A stretch of 64,000 bases of DNA from Ceratopteris richardii (GCA_020310875.1 CM035406.1:227713942-227777941), one strand, 5' to 3'; shown: positions 35,760 to 46,307, counted from the stretch's first letter. Notes: generated by a model from the letters alone, not told the origin. A program made the numbers and translations.

Positions 35760-36290
35760 TCCACCCTTCTTGCTTAAAGTCACGGAGTCATACTTGAATG
35801 TATCCCAAACTTATTCTTGCACATGCACTCTCTTTCTAACTAATTCGCATTTCCTATTCTCTTTCCTACTCTTAGTTCCTTTGGTTCACTCCCCCACATA
35901 CACACATATGGCCTCCTATCCTTTGCCTCAATACTTGCTTCCAAGTTCATATACATACCTACTCACACCCATAGTGCACACTTGTGCATTTCCGTCCACG
36001 CTTTTACTCTCTTTTACCTCTCTCTCTCTCTTTCTCTTTCCCAATCACTTACTTCCCGTTCAAACATCTTTTCCTATCCTTGTACACCCATGCTCACACA
36101 CACTTTTGTACACACATCCACTCTCATATCCCTCTACCCACACACACACACACACACATATTCGCACACACCACATCCACATGTGCACTTGCCATCTCCA
36201 TCTTTGTTCCTCATGGTGGCGTTCAGAAACCTGCAGCAAGCAGTTTGTTCAGGAACATCAAGGTGAATCTTAATTAGCATCATCCATTTT
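35760..36290 (-). other. CT/CA-rich leader or LTR-like sequence
   Basis: There is no credible gene. The plus strand is pyrimidine-rich, with CT runs near 36,018 and a CA microsatellite near 36,139-36,160 that is shorter in copy 2. It lies where the LTR of the retroelement carrying the coiled-coil ORF would be expected, but no second copy of an LTR boundary is visible within the block. Confidence 0.35.
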
Positions 36291-36389
36291 CCTCTCTGAT
36301 TTCTGTTCCTGGGTCTCTATAATGCTAGTTGGGTTGTGTGGAGGAGACGAACCCTAAAATGTGTTGGACTCAGCCTGGTACTCGAGATT

Positions 36390-36730
36390 CTGGAAGATCA
36401 GATTCAAAAGGTTGCTAAGTGAACTTCATATCCCGATCACTAACAATCTCCTAAAACAATCAGCAGATGGCAGCATAGTAATCTTACTATTATATGTGAA
36501 TGACATGCTTTCAGAGGGGAAAGTATTGAAATTCTCACTAACACATTCAGCAACACATTTTTTGGGTGTGTGGATCACATAGGAACATCACCCTTCTCTC
36601 ACAAGAAAAGCGACTTGAAAAGCTTTGAGATGTGGTTCTTCCCCTATGGCTTTTAATTTTCTCATACACAAGCATTATGTATGTTGGATTGAATTGAGGC
36701 TCCCATGTTTCGCAATGGGATCGAACAACT
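36390..36730 (+). pseudogene. Copia reverse transcriptase scrap
   Basis: The frame at 36361-36582 contains DGSIVILLLYVNDML, which matches the copia RT catalytic block (YVDD changed to YVND), followed by FLGVW near where LG-x-E/K is expected. Only about 100 residues remain. The same scrap is in copy 2 near 43,353-43,690. It lies on the opposite strand to the other ORFs of the block. Confidence 0.5.
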
Positions 36731-37190
36731 ACAAATGTAATGTAATGGCAAGATGATTTCCATTATAGATGAACGCTTGAAGCTTCACATACAAATTAGA
36801 ACTATGAAATGATCATCATCTTTTCATGACAATGTACGCTAGTAAGTTTACCATACGCTCATCGGCTAATAATACCCAAGGAAGTACATGTAACAGAAAA
36901 ACGGACATAACAGTCACGTATGTCAAGCTCAAGATATGCAGACACAATAACATGCAGATATGAATAAAAATTCTAAACCATTTTCATCCCATCATTATAT
37001 ACGATTTGTTTTTAACAGTCGAGTAAAACAACGTATGACAACAGGGAGCTCACACACTCAGACACCTGGCAACGTTTCTGGATGTACCAAAAAAGGTTGA
37101 TCTATGATTAACTTATGGAGACAGAGTTCCTGGTTGAAGACATGAGCAAAAAAATCGTGGACTTCCAGCATTATGAAAATATAATTTCAC

Positions 37191-37964
37191 TTAGAAGTAC
37201 TCACAGTGGGTTACTGGGGAATAGTGTGCACCTCCCTCAACTTCATGATAAAGCATATGCCTGAATCGTAAGTTAGGGTCACCCTTGGGACATGACCTCT
37301 TCAGCTTTTCTGTGTTGGATAAGACAGGAGTTGGAACACTGTTCACTTTCTGTTTTGATACTCTTTTCTGTTTTAGATTGCATTGTTCAACATTAGACTC
37401 CACGAAATTCACTTTAGCTTTAGATCCTCGAATTTTCCGAGCTGCAACATCATAGGCCCTTGCAGCTTCTTCTGCAGTTTCATATGTCCCAAGCCAAACC
37501 CGTGAGCCCTTCTGAGGATCACGAATCTCTGCTGCCCACTTGCCCCATGGTCGCTGCCTAATTCCTCCGTAAGTGTGTTTTCTTGGCCGAAGGTTTGCAC
37601 TTTCTAAACATGTTGAATATGGAGTAGTAGGCGCAAAAACTTGGTGCTGCTCTTGCTGCTGAACAAGTGGTGAAAATGAAGACTGCTCGGAGATCAAACC
37701 ATCAAATGATTCCAAGAATCCGTAGGAAGCATCCTGCTCTTGCTGCCGTATGAAGGCCGCCTTGTCTGCATCGTAAGAAGCGAGGGGCAAATCCAAGAGC
37801 TCTGACCACTTAACCCATTCCGCTGATGTCTGCCCATTAACACCCCTCGCACCATTGCATACAGCTCCTTTAGATGTCGCAAGCGGTATGAGAGAGTGGG
37901 AATGATCGATCCCCCCCCCCCCCCCTACGATGTTGCCGTCAAGAAAATAACTCCTACTACTTTC
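37191..37964 (-). CDS. AP2/ERF transcription factor coding segment, copy 1, no ATG
   Basis: Open for about 257 codons from after TAA 37965-37967 to the stop at 37191-37193. It holds one AP2 domain ([19 protein letters not shown] to [11 protein letters not shown], about 37,400-37,575), most like ERF group VII among families I know; these bind GCC-type boxes in the nucleus. There is no in-frame ATG before the domain; the farthest-upstream TTG-led frame (37796) is not a credible start. An acceptor-like TAG next to the G run (about 37,925) suggests that a missing 5' exon carried the start. The first Arg of the conserved Tyr-Arg-Gly element is Gly. A G15 run near 37,911-37,925 encodes five glycines. 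Neighbours are retroelement ORFs and a starch synthase exon. Confidence 0.75.
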   Translation of the reverse strand, partial: ESSRSYFLDGNIVGGGGGIDHSHSLIPLATSKGAVCNGARGVNGQTSAEWVKWSELLDLPLASYDADKAAFIRQQEQDASYGFLESFDGLISEQSSFSPLVQQQEQHQVFAPTTPYSTCLESANLRPRKHTYGGIRQRPWGKWAAEIRDPQKGSRVWLGTYETAEEAARAYDVAARKIRGSKAKVNFVESNVEQCNLKQKRVSKQKVNSVPTPVLSNTEKLKRSCPKGDPNLRFRHMLYHEVEGGAHYSPVTHCEYF

Positions 37965-37967
37965 TTA

Positions 37968-39089
37968 TGCCCGCCTGCAACTCCCCTCTGATGATCCGCC
38001 GCCCCTCTGTCAAGTCTCCACACAAAAATGAATCCCAGAAAAAAAACCCCACTGCCAACGAACCCTCCTCCTTATTTCCAACGTCCATACTTTCTTTTCT
38101 ACCTGCTGTCATCGTCGATTCTTGTGATCTTCCCCCTTTTGTATGCCACATGACAGGCCGCCCTAGCTTCTCTTCTCCTCCCTTCTCTTTCCCTTTGATT
38201 TCCAGCTGTGCCCTCTTTCCAAGATCTTCATTTTCCTTCGATTCCCTTCTGCCCCAAGCGCAACTCTGCTTTCTCCCAAAAATCCCCGTGAATACCCTTC
38301 GCATGCCTTTTTTATCAGAACCCTTCTTTTTTGTTCTCAAGGGTTCTTTTTTCAAAAGCAATTTATACATTAATAAACAGTACATCGCTAAAGCTTAGAG
38401 GTTTAGCGGGTTGGTCATTGTCAGAACAGAAGCATTTGGGAAAATTCGTCGTTTATCATGGATTACTCTATTCCTATCAATCACATGACTATGCGCATAC
38501 AGTAACGATGAAACAGCATATCTCTGCTCACCTTATGCAATCAAATTAAAACATCTCCTATTCACAAAGATTGAATAGCCAAGGAGATAGTAAATTTGGA
38601 GTACTCACCATTTTCTTCCACCTCCAAGAGGAATATTTGTGCATATATGTAAGGGGAGGCACCACCACAAACTCCTGCAATAATACTCAACATGGTCTTT
38701 CATGCGCTTAACACAACGTTTTAACTTTCTATCCACATAAATACTCTATTGCTTCATCTCGTTCCACGATGCCGGCCTTATATACTTGATAGCCTCTAGG
38801 ATGGCCTGGGTAAGATAGCCTCCATAGTTTTGCCTCTTCCTTAGCTATGAGAGTATCCTCTGATTTAAACTGCAGAGCAGAAATTGATCCTTTGATAGAA
38901 GAACAATGAAGAACAATTTTGGTTTTTGCCCGGCAGGTATTGTCCACCCAAATCTGCATCCTCTGTTCTTTTTCTTTCCCCTCCAGACCTCCTCCTCCTT
39001 TTCTGTAGCTGGTCGCACCAAAACTGAAGGGCCCCCCAGCTATAAATGATACCTGCCTCCACTTTTACTGCCCACAATGTGCGTAGACT
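37968..39089 (-). other. Non-coding sequence between the ERF segment and the starch synthase exon
   Basis: Open frames exist on both strands (for example 142 residues on minus at 37957-38385) and are kept in copy 2, but they are low in complexity and match no family I know. Because the copies are only about 1% diverged, conservation here is not evidence of coding. It may be intron, promoter or flanking DNA captured with the gene pieces. Confidence 0.4.
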
Positions 39090-39385
39090 TTAGGGGCGTA
39101 CCCCCTTCTGACCTCCACTCATAAAGGGAAACCTTCGGTATTTTACTGCCAATAAAACGAGAACAAGTCCAGCATGCCAGTCATTGGCTACAAATATACA
39201 TTTCTCTCCATAAGTGCAGCCTCCAAGGGGTAATACTAGAGGTGCTTCACATGCAGCATGGCACAATAACGTGAATCGGAACTGGTTATCGCCAAAAGCT
39301 CCTCTTGTGTCACCAAGGGGTTCCCACGCCCCATGTTCTGCTTCAAAGCACCCAATTGTAATGCGACATTGCATGCCGAAAGCTC
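39090..39385 (-). pseudogene. Starch synthase (SSI-like, GT5) single-exon fragment, copy 1
   Basis: Minus-strand residues GAFGDNQFRFTLLCHAACEA, LVLPLGG and CIFVANDWHAGL match the N-terminal glycosyltransferase domain of plant starch synthase I, which adds glucose from ADP-glucose to amylopectin chains in plastids. The matching part spans about 39,135-39,305. It is followed by a plausible splice donor (CGAAG|GTTTCC) and preceded by an acceptor-like TTTGCAG at 39,386. Only about 60 of some 550-650 residues are here, and no second exon is recognisable nearby. The proline usual in the LVPVLLA stretch is Leu. The frame is open in both copies. Confidence 0.78.
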
Positions 39386-39466
39386 CTGCAAATTAAAATC
39401 AAACGTATTTTCCTGCCAAATAGAACCACATTAGTGCATCAAAACCAACCATTTCCTGAGCTAACA

Positions 39467-40603
39467 TACTCCCCTCTTCTTAATTGCGAAGTCGTCCTCG
39501 AGGAGCCAAATCTATTCTTTTCTTCCTCAATGAAGCACCTGCAATCATCCTCATACCATCACCGGTAAGTACCAAAATATAATCAATTCACTTACCAACT
39601 TTGTCCATCTTCTCGCATCTTCATCGACATGTCCACCTGTCTACAAACTTCATTAAAACCTTAGAACCTTTCTTCATCAAATCACGATATGTACAACCAA
39701 AATGAAAAGACAATCATTTCTTTCATCCACATCACACATATATACTCAGCACACACATCATGATCCCGTATCCCACATGCATTCTCGTCATGCACAACAC
39801 ACATGCAACCAAAAAGCCCATCCACATTCCCTCTCGTCACTCTTCTAAACTGTTCGTTCAACATGTCACGAATCTCTATTCCACATATCAACACACTTTC
39901 TACACACACCATCAAAAAACCATTTCCGAGTTCCGTTTTCGATACTTTTCCCGGTTTCACGATCGTTTTGCTGATTCCTTTGTCTCATTTCTAACCGAGT
40001 TCTCTTGCCAATTTCCCATTTTCTCCCACCTAGGGTTTTCGATTCCCACTTACCTTTTCATCTGCTCTATGCTCTTTTGTTCATCAATCAGATCCTATGC
40101 TTGGTCGCCACCACCTCTCCTAAATTGATGGACACACCGCAAAGACCACTCAAGCCTAACACGAGCTTGCCTCGATAGGACCACTCATCATCAACGCGAT
40201 TTAGGACTTCTCAAGTTGTCATACCACCTAAGAGCCAAACTGAACACTTCTGGAAGGGTTGCAGACAAACAATGCAACTAGCACGATTGGATTCCTCAAG
40301 TCCAAGCTTTCCATAGACACATCGCAACCAAAACCCTAGCCGAGCTTAAGCTTCAATTTGACATGTTTCATCGGGAGCCCACACATAACCCAAATCCCCA
40401 CAAACACATACACATATTCCCATCCGAGCATCATGCTCTCTTGCCTCTCTTATGTCCCCCCTCGAGCGAGGAATTTGTCTCATTCTTTTTTTTCTTTCAC
40501 ATTTTTCTCTTTTTCTTTTCCATCATTTTTTTTTCACATATTTACTCACACTTGCCGGCCTATGCCGAAGCTGGATGCGACTCGTGGACTCGACCACCCG
40601 ATC
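39467..40603 (-). other. 1.1-kb spacer between the two large repeats
   Basis: No pol or gag homology is seen. On the minus strand the end next to copy 1 reads CTCGAGGACGACTTCGC then AAGAAGAGGGGAGTA just before TGTTAG, resembling a pol 3' end and polypurine tract. Splice-like signals occur (AAAAG|GTAAGTG near 40,057; TTGGTAAGTGAATTG near 39,600; ATTGCAG near 39,545). If the repeats are LTRs, this is the whole internal region, with no coding capacity for transposition. Confidence 0.45.
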
Positions 40604-41140
40604 GAGTTTGTTCCACCCATCTACCAACCCAACGCAGCGCGTGACACACAAACAGCTAGCCCTATGCGAAACCGACGTCGGTTCGTGGCTTTGACCACCC
40701 GACCAAAGTGGGTCCACCCACCTATCAGCCCACATAGGTGCGTAGCCACATGCACACATACATAAACATATATTTTTTCATTTTCTTTTCATTCCCGCAT
40801 CTCAAGAATTAGGAGACCAAAGAAAGGACCTTTTCCCAACCCACCCAATCACGACACACACACATATATCCCCTCATGGACATCCCGATGAGACATATCT
40901 CCTCTTTGCTACCACTCAAGCCAAAATCCAGCCACTAATGCCATGGTCAACCCGTCCTCACAAAACCCGCACGTACTAACTACCTTGTCGACCTAAAAAC
41001 CCCGAAAAATGCCACTTCAGTCCTAAGCATACAATAGACTTGGTCCACCCGTCCTCACATCTCAGACTCGCAATCCACAAAACAAACCCTAGTTAGACTC
41101 AAGCCGTCCTCACCGACATCCATCTCCTTGTCTATTTTTT

Positions 41141-42558
41141 TCATCTCCAACCTCTGCCTCTCAGAGATTCCACATGATTCGACAGCTTGCTGATATTGTC
41201 CTCTAGCCAGGCGATACGGTCTGGAAGGCCACCATTCATTACTACACCTCTTAATGCCTCGAGCTTCAAAGCTAAATCCCTTATCCCTTCTTCTTTTCGC
41301 TCATCACTGCCTTGGAGTTGAAAAATCTCATCATCCACTTGATGGAACCGAACCCACATTTCTTCTTCTCCTCTTCTAAATGGCTCATCTTTCTTTCTAT
41401 TTCCAAAGGAACCTCCTTGCTCCTCCCGACTTGGCCAGACAACTTTTCAACCTCTTCTCGAATCGACCTCTCCTCCCAGATTCTACTCATATTTTCTACT
41501 TCCAGATCATCCACTTTTTTCGACAACTCCTTCGCCTTTTCTAACTCCACGCCTATCGCCTCTAACTTGTCCAACATCACTTTTAGCTCTTCCTCTATTC
41601 TACCTACTTTCGGATCCTCTACTCGTTCTCGGGTCTCATCGTCTTTCTGATGCATCCACCTACCTAGCTTGATACTCAGCTTTGCATTCTCTTTTTCTAC
41701 CCGTCTCATTTTGTCATCACTCTCTACTTGGGCACTTTTCATCCCTTCTAACTCTAGGTGGAACTCCTCACATGCGTTACCCACTTGGTCATCATATCTA
41801 CCAGTCATCTCTCGCAATTTCTCGATCTCCTTTTCTATTCGGTCGACTCTCTGTGCCAAGTCATCATCGTGTTTAGGGGAATCCTCTTCGATTGCAACGC
41901 TATGGCAATCGGCTATCATCAAGCCGGTTCTGAGGTTGAAGACCTCCTTTCTCTTGATGTTACCCTTCCTAGCCAATTTTTCACTCTCAAGCATCTGGAC
42001 TTGTCCTATCAGGTTCTCATTTTCCACTTCCAACACTCTACTTATATCTGCCACCACTCGGAATTGCTCCTCCCATATGTCTACAACCTCTTCTATCTTT
42101 GACTGACTTTTCTCCAATGTTTCCACCTTGACCCTCTCAATATCGCGCTCTTCACGAAGACATTCCAATTGACGTTTTATGCTTGCCAGCAAACTTTCGT
42201 CATCTTCGGCTTTCACATAAAAGGATGAAAGTGACATGCTAACCTCTTTTGCAACATCCTCCTCAACGAGAACCTCTTTCACGTGACACACTGGCTCGCA
42301 TAGCTTCTTGTTTCTGCATTCCACGCATCTAACAACAAAGTCCAATGGACTTGACACACGAGGGCAAAACTTTGCAATGTGCCCGACTTTCTCGCAACAC
42401 CAACACCGAATATAATTCGAGATTGGACCACCCCGACGACATTCATATGCATGGATTCGCATTGAGTGTCCAAACCCGTTTTGACTTCTAGTCCCTCTCG
42501 GAGTCATCATTCTCGAGCTAATTTCTCGAACATCTACAACTTGCGTACTTTGCGCCAT
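41141..42558 (-). pseudogene. Zinc-knuckle and coiled-coil ORF, copy 2 (frameshifted near its end)
   Basis: ATG at 42556-42558. The frame is open across the site where copy 1 has TAG, but one T is missing from a T run near 41,360 (TTT against TTTT in copy 1). This shifts the last part, which then stops at 41281-41283; the original frame continues at 41141-41359. Knuckle and second Cys cluster are unchanged. The two copies therefore carry different single lesions, so the ancestor was probably open throughout when the block was duplicated. Confidence 0.6.
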
Positions 42559-42659
42559 CTCTTTACCAAGACCAAAGCAACCAATCTGGGCTTGGCTGTG
42601 CCACACAATTGGGGCACCAAGCGAACTCGTAGCACTCTCTATGAGATGTGCTAAGCCAA

Positions 42660-42677
42660 TTCCCGGCAGACGCACCA
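42660..42677 (-). other. Primer-binding-site-like motif, copy 2
   Basis: Identical on the minus strand to the motif at 35668-35685. Confidence 0.5.
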
Positions 42678-43352
42678 AAATGATGGGGTCTTGAGCCCAA
42701 GGAAAAGATGTCAATCTATGCTTACATTTGATCTAATTTACTCGAAACCGATCCACTCTTCTTGCTTAAAGTCACGGAGTCATACTTGAATGTATCCCAA
42801 ACTTCTTCTTGCACATGCACTCTCTTTCTAACTAATTCGCATTTCCTATTCTCTTTCCTACTCTTAGTTCCTTTGGTTCACTCCCCCACATTCACACATA
42901 TGGCCTCCTATCCTTTGCCTCAATACTTGCTTCCAAGTTCATATACATACCTACTCACACCCATAGTGCACACTTGTGCATTTCCGTCCACGCTTTTACT
43001 CTCTTTCACCTCTCTCTCTCTCTTTCTCTTTCCCAATCACTTACTTCCCGTTCAAACATCTTTTCCTATCCTCGTACACCCATGCTCACACACACTTTTG
43101 TACACACATCCACTCTCATATCCCTCTACCCACACACACACACACATATTCGCACACACCACATCCACATGTGCACTTGCCATCTCCATCTTTGTTCCTC
43201 ATGGTGGCGTTCAGAAACCTGCAGCAAGCAGTTTGTTCAGGAACATCACGGTGAATCTTAACTAGCATCATCCATTTTCCTCTCTGATTTCTGTTCCTGG
43301 GTCTCTATAATGCTAATTGGGTTGTGTGGAGGAGACGAACCCTAAAATGTGC

Positions 43353-43720
43353 TGGACTCAGCCTGGTACTCGAGATTCTGAAAGATCAGATTCAAAAGGT
43401 TGCTAAGTGAACTTCATATCCCGATCACTAACAATCTCCTAAAACAATCAGCAGATGGCAGCATAGTAATCTTACTATTATATGTGAATGACATGCTTTC
43501 AGAGGGGAAAGTATTGAAATTCTCACTAACACATTCAGCAGCACATTTTTTGGGTGTGTGGATCACATAGGAACATCACCCTTCTCTCACAAGAAAAGCG
43601 ACTTGAAAAGCTTTGAGATGTGGTTCTTCCCCTATGGCTTTTAATTTTCTCATACACAAGCATTATGTATGTTGGATTGAATTGAGGCTCCCATGTTTCG
43701 CAATGGGATCGAACAACTAC
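43353..43720 (+). pseudogene. Copia reverse transcriptase scrap, copy 2
   Basis: Same YVND-containing remnant as at 36,390-36,730. Confidence 0.45.
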
Positions 43721-43882
43721 AAATGTAATGTAATGGCAAGATGATTTCCATTATAGATGAACGCTTGAAGCTTCACATACAAATTAGAACTATGAAATGA
43801 TCATCATCTTTTCATGACAATGTACGCTAGTAAGTTTACCATACGCTCATCGGCTAATAATACCCAAGGAAGTACATGTAAC

Positions 43883-43897
43883 AGAAAAACGGACATA
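43883..43897 (+). repeat. LINE target-site duplication, left
   Basis: AGAAAAACGGACATA, repeated exactly at 50284-50298. The uninterrupted site is present once in copy 1, at about 36,896-36,910. Confidence 0.96.
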
Positions 43898-44061
43898 GGT
43901 TTCTCTGATGGACTGCAGCCTTCGCCACTCTGACACGAGCGTTGTCCAAGCATTAAAGCGTCGATGGCCCCTCAACTATAACAACCAATGGCTGAATACT
44001 GTCGTTCGTCAATAATATGATTCTGACAAAATTGTAAACGGAAGCAGAAAGCGGGCGCGAA

Positions 44062-44236
44062 GGCGGCGATTGACAGGCGGCGATTGACAGAGTGTCATCC
44101 GTCGCGATTGACAGGCGGCGATTGACGGGTCATCCGTCGCGATTGACAGGCGGCGATTGACAGAGGGTCATCCGTCGCGATTGACAGGCGGCGACTGACA
44201 GAGGGTCATCCGTCGCGATTGACAGGCGGCGACCGG
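44062..44236 (+). promoter_or_regulatory. Tandem repeats in the LINE 5' untranslated region
   Basis: Units of 35-38 bp beginning CATCCGTCGCGATTGACAGG start at 44096, 44131, 44169 and 44207; a partial unit precedes them. They are CpG-rich. The position near the 5' end recalls the promoter monomers of some mammalian L1 families; a promoter role here is inference. A further CATCGCGACCGACGCGG-type repeat lies at about 44,303-44,440. Confidence 0.7.
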
Positions 44237-44617
44237 CTCATTTAATTTCTCCCGCTCGTTAAAAAAGGGGCCGTTGCTTTTTCTTCCAAACCGAGGCCGG
44301 CCCATCGCGACCGACGCGGTGTTGTGTTCCCGGTCCATCGCGACCGACGCGGAACCAAAGCGAGAACTGGCGATCGTCATCGAACTGGGAGTTCTTCGAG
44401 GGGTCCGCACTTCACTATCCGTCGCGACCGACGACTTGGCAGTCGGGTCCGTGGTCCTTCGTGACCGGCATGGAACCAAGCGGGGCCTTCGACAATTAGA
44501 TTTTAATCGAGCTGCTTAAAGGGAGAGTAACTAAAGTGGTTAGTTTTCTTTTTTTGTTCGAAAATGGTTTTCTTTCCTCCGCCTAGCCACCTGTATGGAA
44601 GGTTTTCTTAGCTTAAT

Positions 44618-44760
44618 TTAAAAAAAAAAGAGAAAAAACAAAAAAAGAGAGAGAGAAAAAAAAAGAAAGAAGAGAAGAAGAAGAAAAAAGAGAAAAAGGA
44701 GAAGAAAAAAAAAAAAAAAAAAGAGAAAAGAAGAAAAAGAAGAAAAAGGAAATTAGAAAA
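44618..44760 (+). repeat. Almost pure purine (A/G) tract in the LINE 5' untranslated region
   Basis: About 140 bases of A and G with only isolated pyrimidines, ending some 160 bases before the ORF1 start. Its role is unknown. Confidence 0.85.
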
Positions 44761-44921
44761 GTTTCAAAGATATAAAAGTGTTTTTCCCTGAATAGCGGAG
44801 TATTTGATTGCGATGTGATCGGTGGGGGGAGTTTTCCTTGTCTGTGGTCTGCTTTCTCTCTATGTTGGAGGGTCTTGCCGCTGGGCATTGAAAATTATTA
44901 GTGGAGTAAGTTCCTTCGGCC

Positions 44922-46307
44922 ATGGATGTGGCTTCGTCCTCTCTCGTGAAAAGTAATCGGGCCCCCCCCCCTGGGGAGACCGGCACTCTGGCCGCTCTGC
45001 TGGAGGGGGGGTCATGTGCCGCCCCTGGGGCATCCGAAAGTGTTGAATCCCCCATCGTGTCCCTCAGTAGACCCGCAGTTCTGTCTGCTCAGGAGGAGCT
45101 CAAGAAAGTTTGCCTCGTCGGCCAAGTGTTTGGCCCTAGGCCCCCGCTCGAAATCGTGCGACAATGGCTTCGAAAAGAGTGGTTCCCTCGAGGACTAATT
45201 GTCAGCAAATGTCAGTTTTTACCAGCAAACCACATGCTGCTAGTCTTTGAAAATGAAGAGATGGCGTTCCAAGCCCTAAGCATTGGCACCTGGCAGCTCG
45301 GTCGGACGACCCTGTGCTTATTCAGATGGTCCCCGGACTTTACCCCCGACTCGAAATCACTTCGGTACCCTCTTTGGGTTGAGCTCCCTAACCTCCCATA
45401 CTTCTTGTACAACTTCGTGTGGGACATAGTCTCCCCTATCGGCAAGCCGTTGGCTTCACGAGAAGACATTGGTGGTCTCATCTATGAGGGTGCAAGACAC
45501 TCGTTCAATGCTAGATGGCACCCACAAATCTGCGTCGAGGCCGACCTCAGTTCGCCGCTTCCTTCAACGATCAAAGTGGACATGGGCGAAGGAGATGTTT
45601 GGGAGCAGGATATCACCTACAAAAACCTCCCCAACGCGTGCTTTCGTTGTGGCCAGCAAGGGCACAGGATTAAAGACTGCCCTCTCAGGCAAAAAAACAA
45701 GCGATTTCAAGAAGCCTCCAAAACTGCTCAAGACAACTTTGACGTTTTGACCCACTTGACCAAGGAAGGGGAAGGCAAGGGCCTCCGCAATCCACAAGCT
45801 GATGCCGATGGCTTTACCGAAGTTAGAAGAAGAAGGAAAAGAAGTCCGAGGGCCAACGGTGAGAGGAACAACCTGCCAATTGCCCCACACAACAATCTGT
45901 ATTGCAATCTTGGAGAGGAGATCAACGAGCTCGACTACCCAGGTGGGAAGCCACCTGTGGTAGACAACTACGACGAAGCCCTAGAGATCCCTGACAACAA
46001 AGAAACCCCCCAGGAGGGCTACACTACAAGTAAAGAAGATGGTTTCACTACCAATAATGAAGACAACATGGATAGTGAAAGTTCCATCATTGGATCGACG
46101 ATCCCGGAAACGATGCCGAGCACAGGGCCCAATTCTCACCAGCGGGGGGAATCCCACAAAGGGAAACAGCCTTTGGAGTTACCCTGGAAAAGCCCCCATA
46201 AGAACCGATTTCTAAGTCGGGATCAGATCCCAGCGAAAAAGAAAGATGAAGCCAAGAGAAGAAAAGACAAGGCTCCCTCCCGAAAAGAGGGATCAATACA
46301 AAAATGA
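44922..46307 (+). CDS. LINE ORF1: DUF4283-type RNA-binding protein with zinc knuckle
   Basis: 461 residues from an ATG in a favourable context (GGCCATGG). Residues of about 60-215 (LVGQVFGPRPPLEIVRQWL, NHMLLVFENEEMAFQAL, YPLWVELPNLPYFLYN) fit the DUF4283 domain common in plant LINE ORF1 and related proteins. A CCHC knuckle CFRCGQQGHRIKDC is at residues 240-253. The C-terminal third is hydrophilic with a Lys/Arg-rich end. In plant L1 elements ORF1 is thought to coat the element RNA. Its stop overlaps the ORF2 start in the four bases ATGA (46304-46307), which suggests ORF2 is made by termination-reinitiation. The frame is intact. Confidence 0.93.
   Translation: MDVASSSLVKSNRAPPPGETGTLAALLEGGSCAAPGASESVESPIVSLSRPAVLSAQEELKKVCLVGQVFGPRPPLEIVRQWLRKEWFPRGLIVSKCQFLPANHMLLVFENEEMAFQALSIGTWQLGRTTLCLFRWSPDFTPDSKSLRYPLWVELPNLPYFLYNFVWDIVSPIGKPLASREDIGGLIYEGARHSFNARWHPQICVEADLSSPLPSTIKVDMGEGDVWEQDITYKNLPNACFRCGQQGHRIKDCPLRQKNKRFQEASKTAQDNFDVLTHLTKEGEGKGLRNPQADADGFTEVRRRRKRSPRANGERNNLPIAPHNNLYCNLGEEINELDYPGGKPPVVDNYDEALEIPDNKETPQEGYTTSKEDGFTTNNEDNMDSESSIIGSTIPETMPSTGPNSHQRGESHKGKQPLELPWKSPHKNRFLSRDQIPAKKKDEAKRRKDKAPSRKEGSIQK

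Larger units (their letters stand above)
33611..39466 (-). repeat. 5.85-kb near-identical direct repeat, copy 1 (possible giant LTR)
   Basis: This block recurs at 40604-52849 once the LINE there is removed, with about 1% differences by eye. On the minus strand it starts TGTTAGCTCAGG (39466), right after a purine tract AAGAAGAGGGGAGTA, and near its other end shows GGTGGAACA. TGTT and AACA form the short inverted ends typical of LTRs. It contains, on the minus strand, a starch synthase exon, an AP2/ERF segment and a zinc-knuckle/coiled-coil ORF, and on the plus strand a copia RT scrap. No matching target duplication or clear primer site was found, so a segmental duplication remains possible. 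Confidence 0.85.

Noticed and set aside
37191..37796. 201-residue ERF protein starting at 37796
   Set aside because: The codon there is TTG, and the frame is open further upstream, so it is not a supported start.
37694..37882. Minus-strand frame beginning [11 protein letters not shown] upstream of the ERF segment as the start of the ERF protein
   Set aside because: It is in a different frame from the AP2 domain and has no ERF character.
37957..38398. Overlapping 142- and 143-residue frames on both strands, kept in both copies
   Set aside because: The copies are too young for conservation to mean anything, and neither frame matches a known protein.
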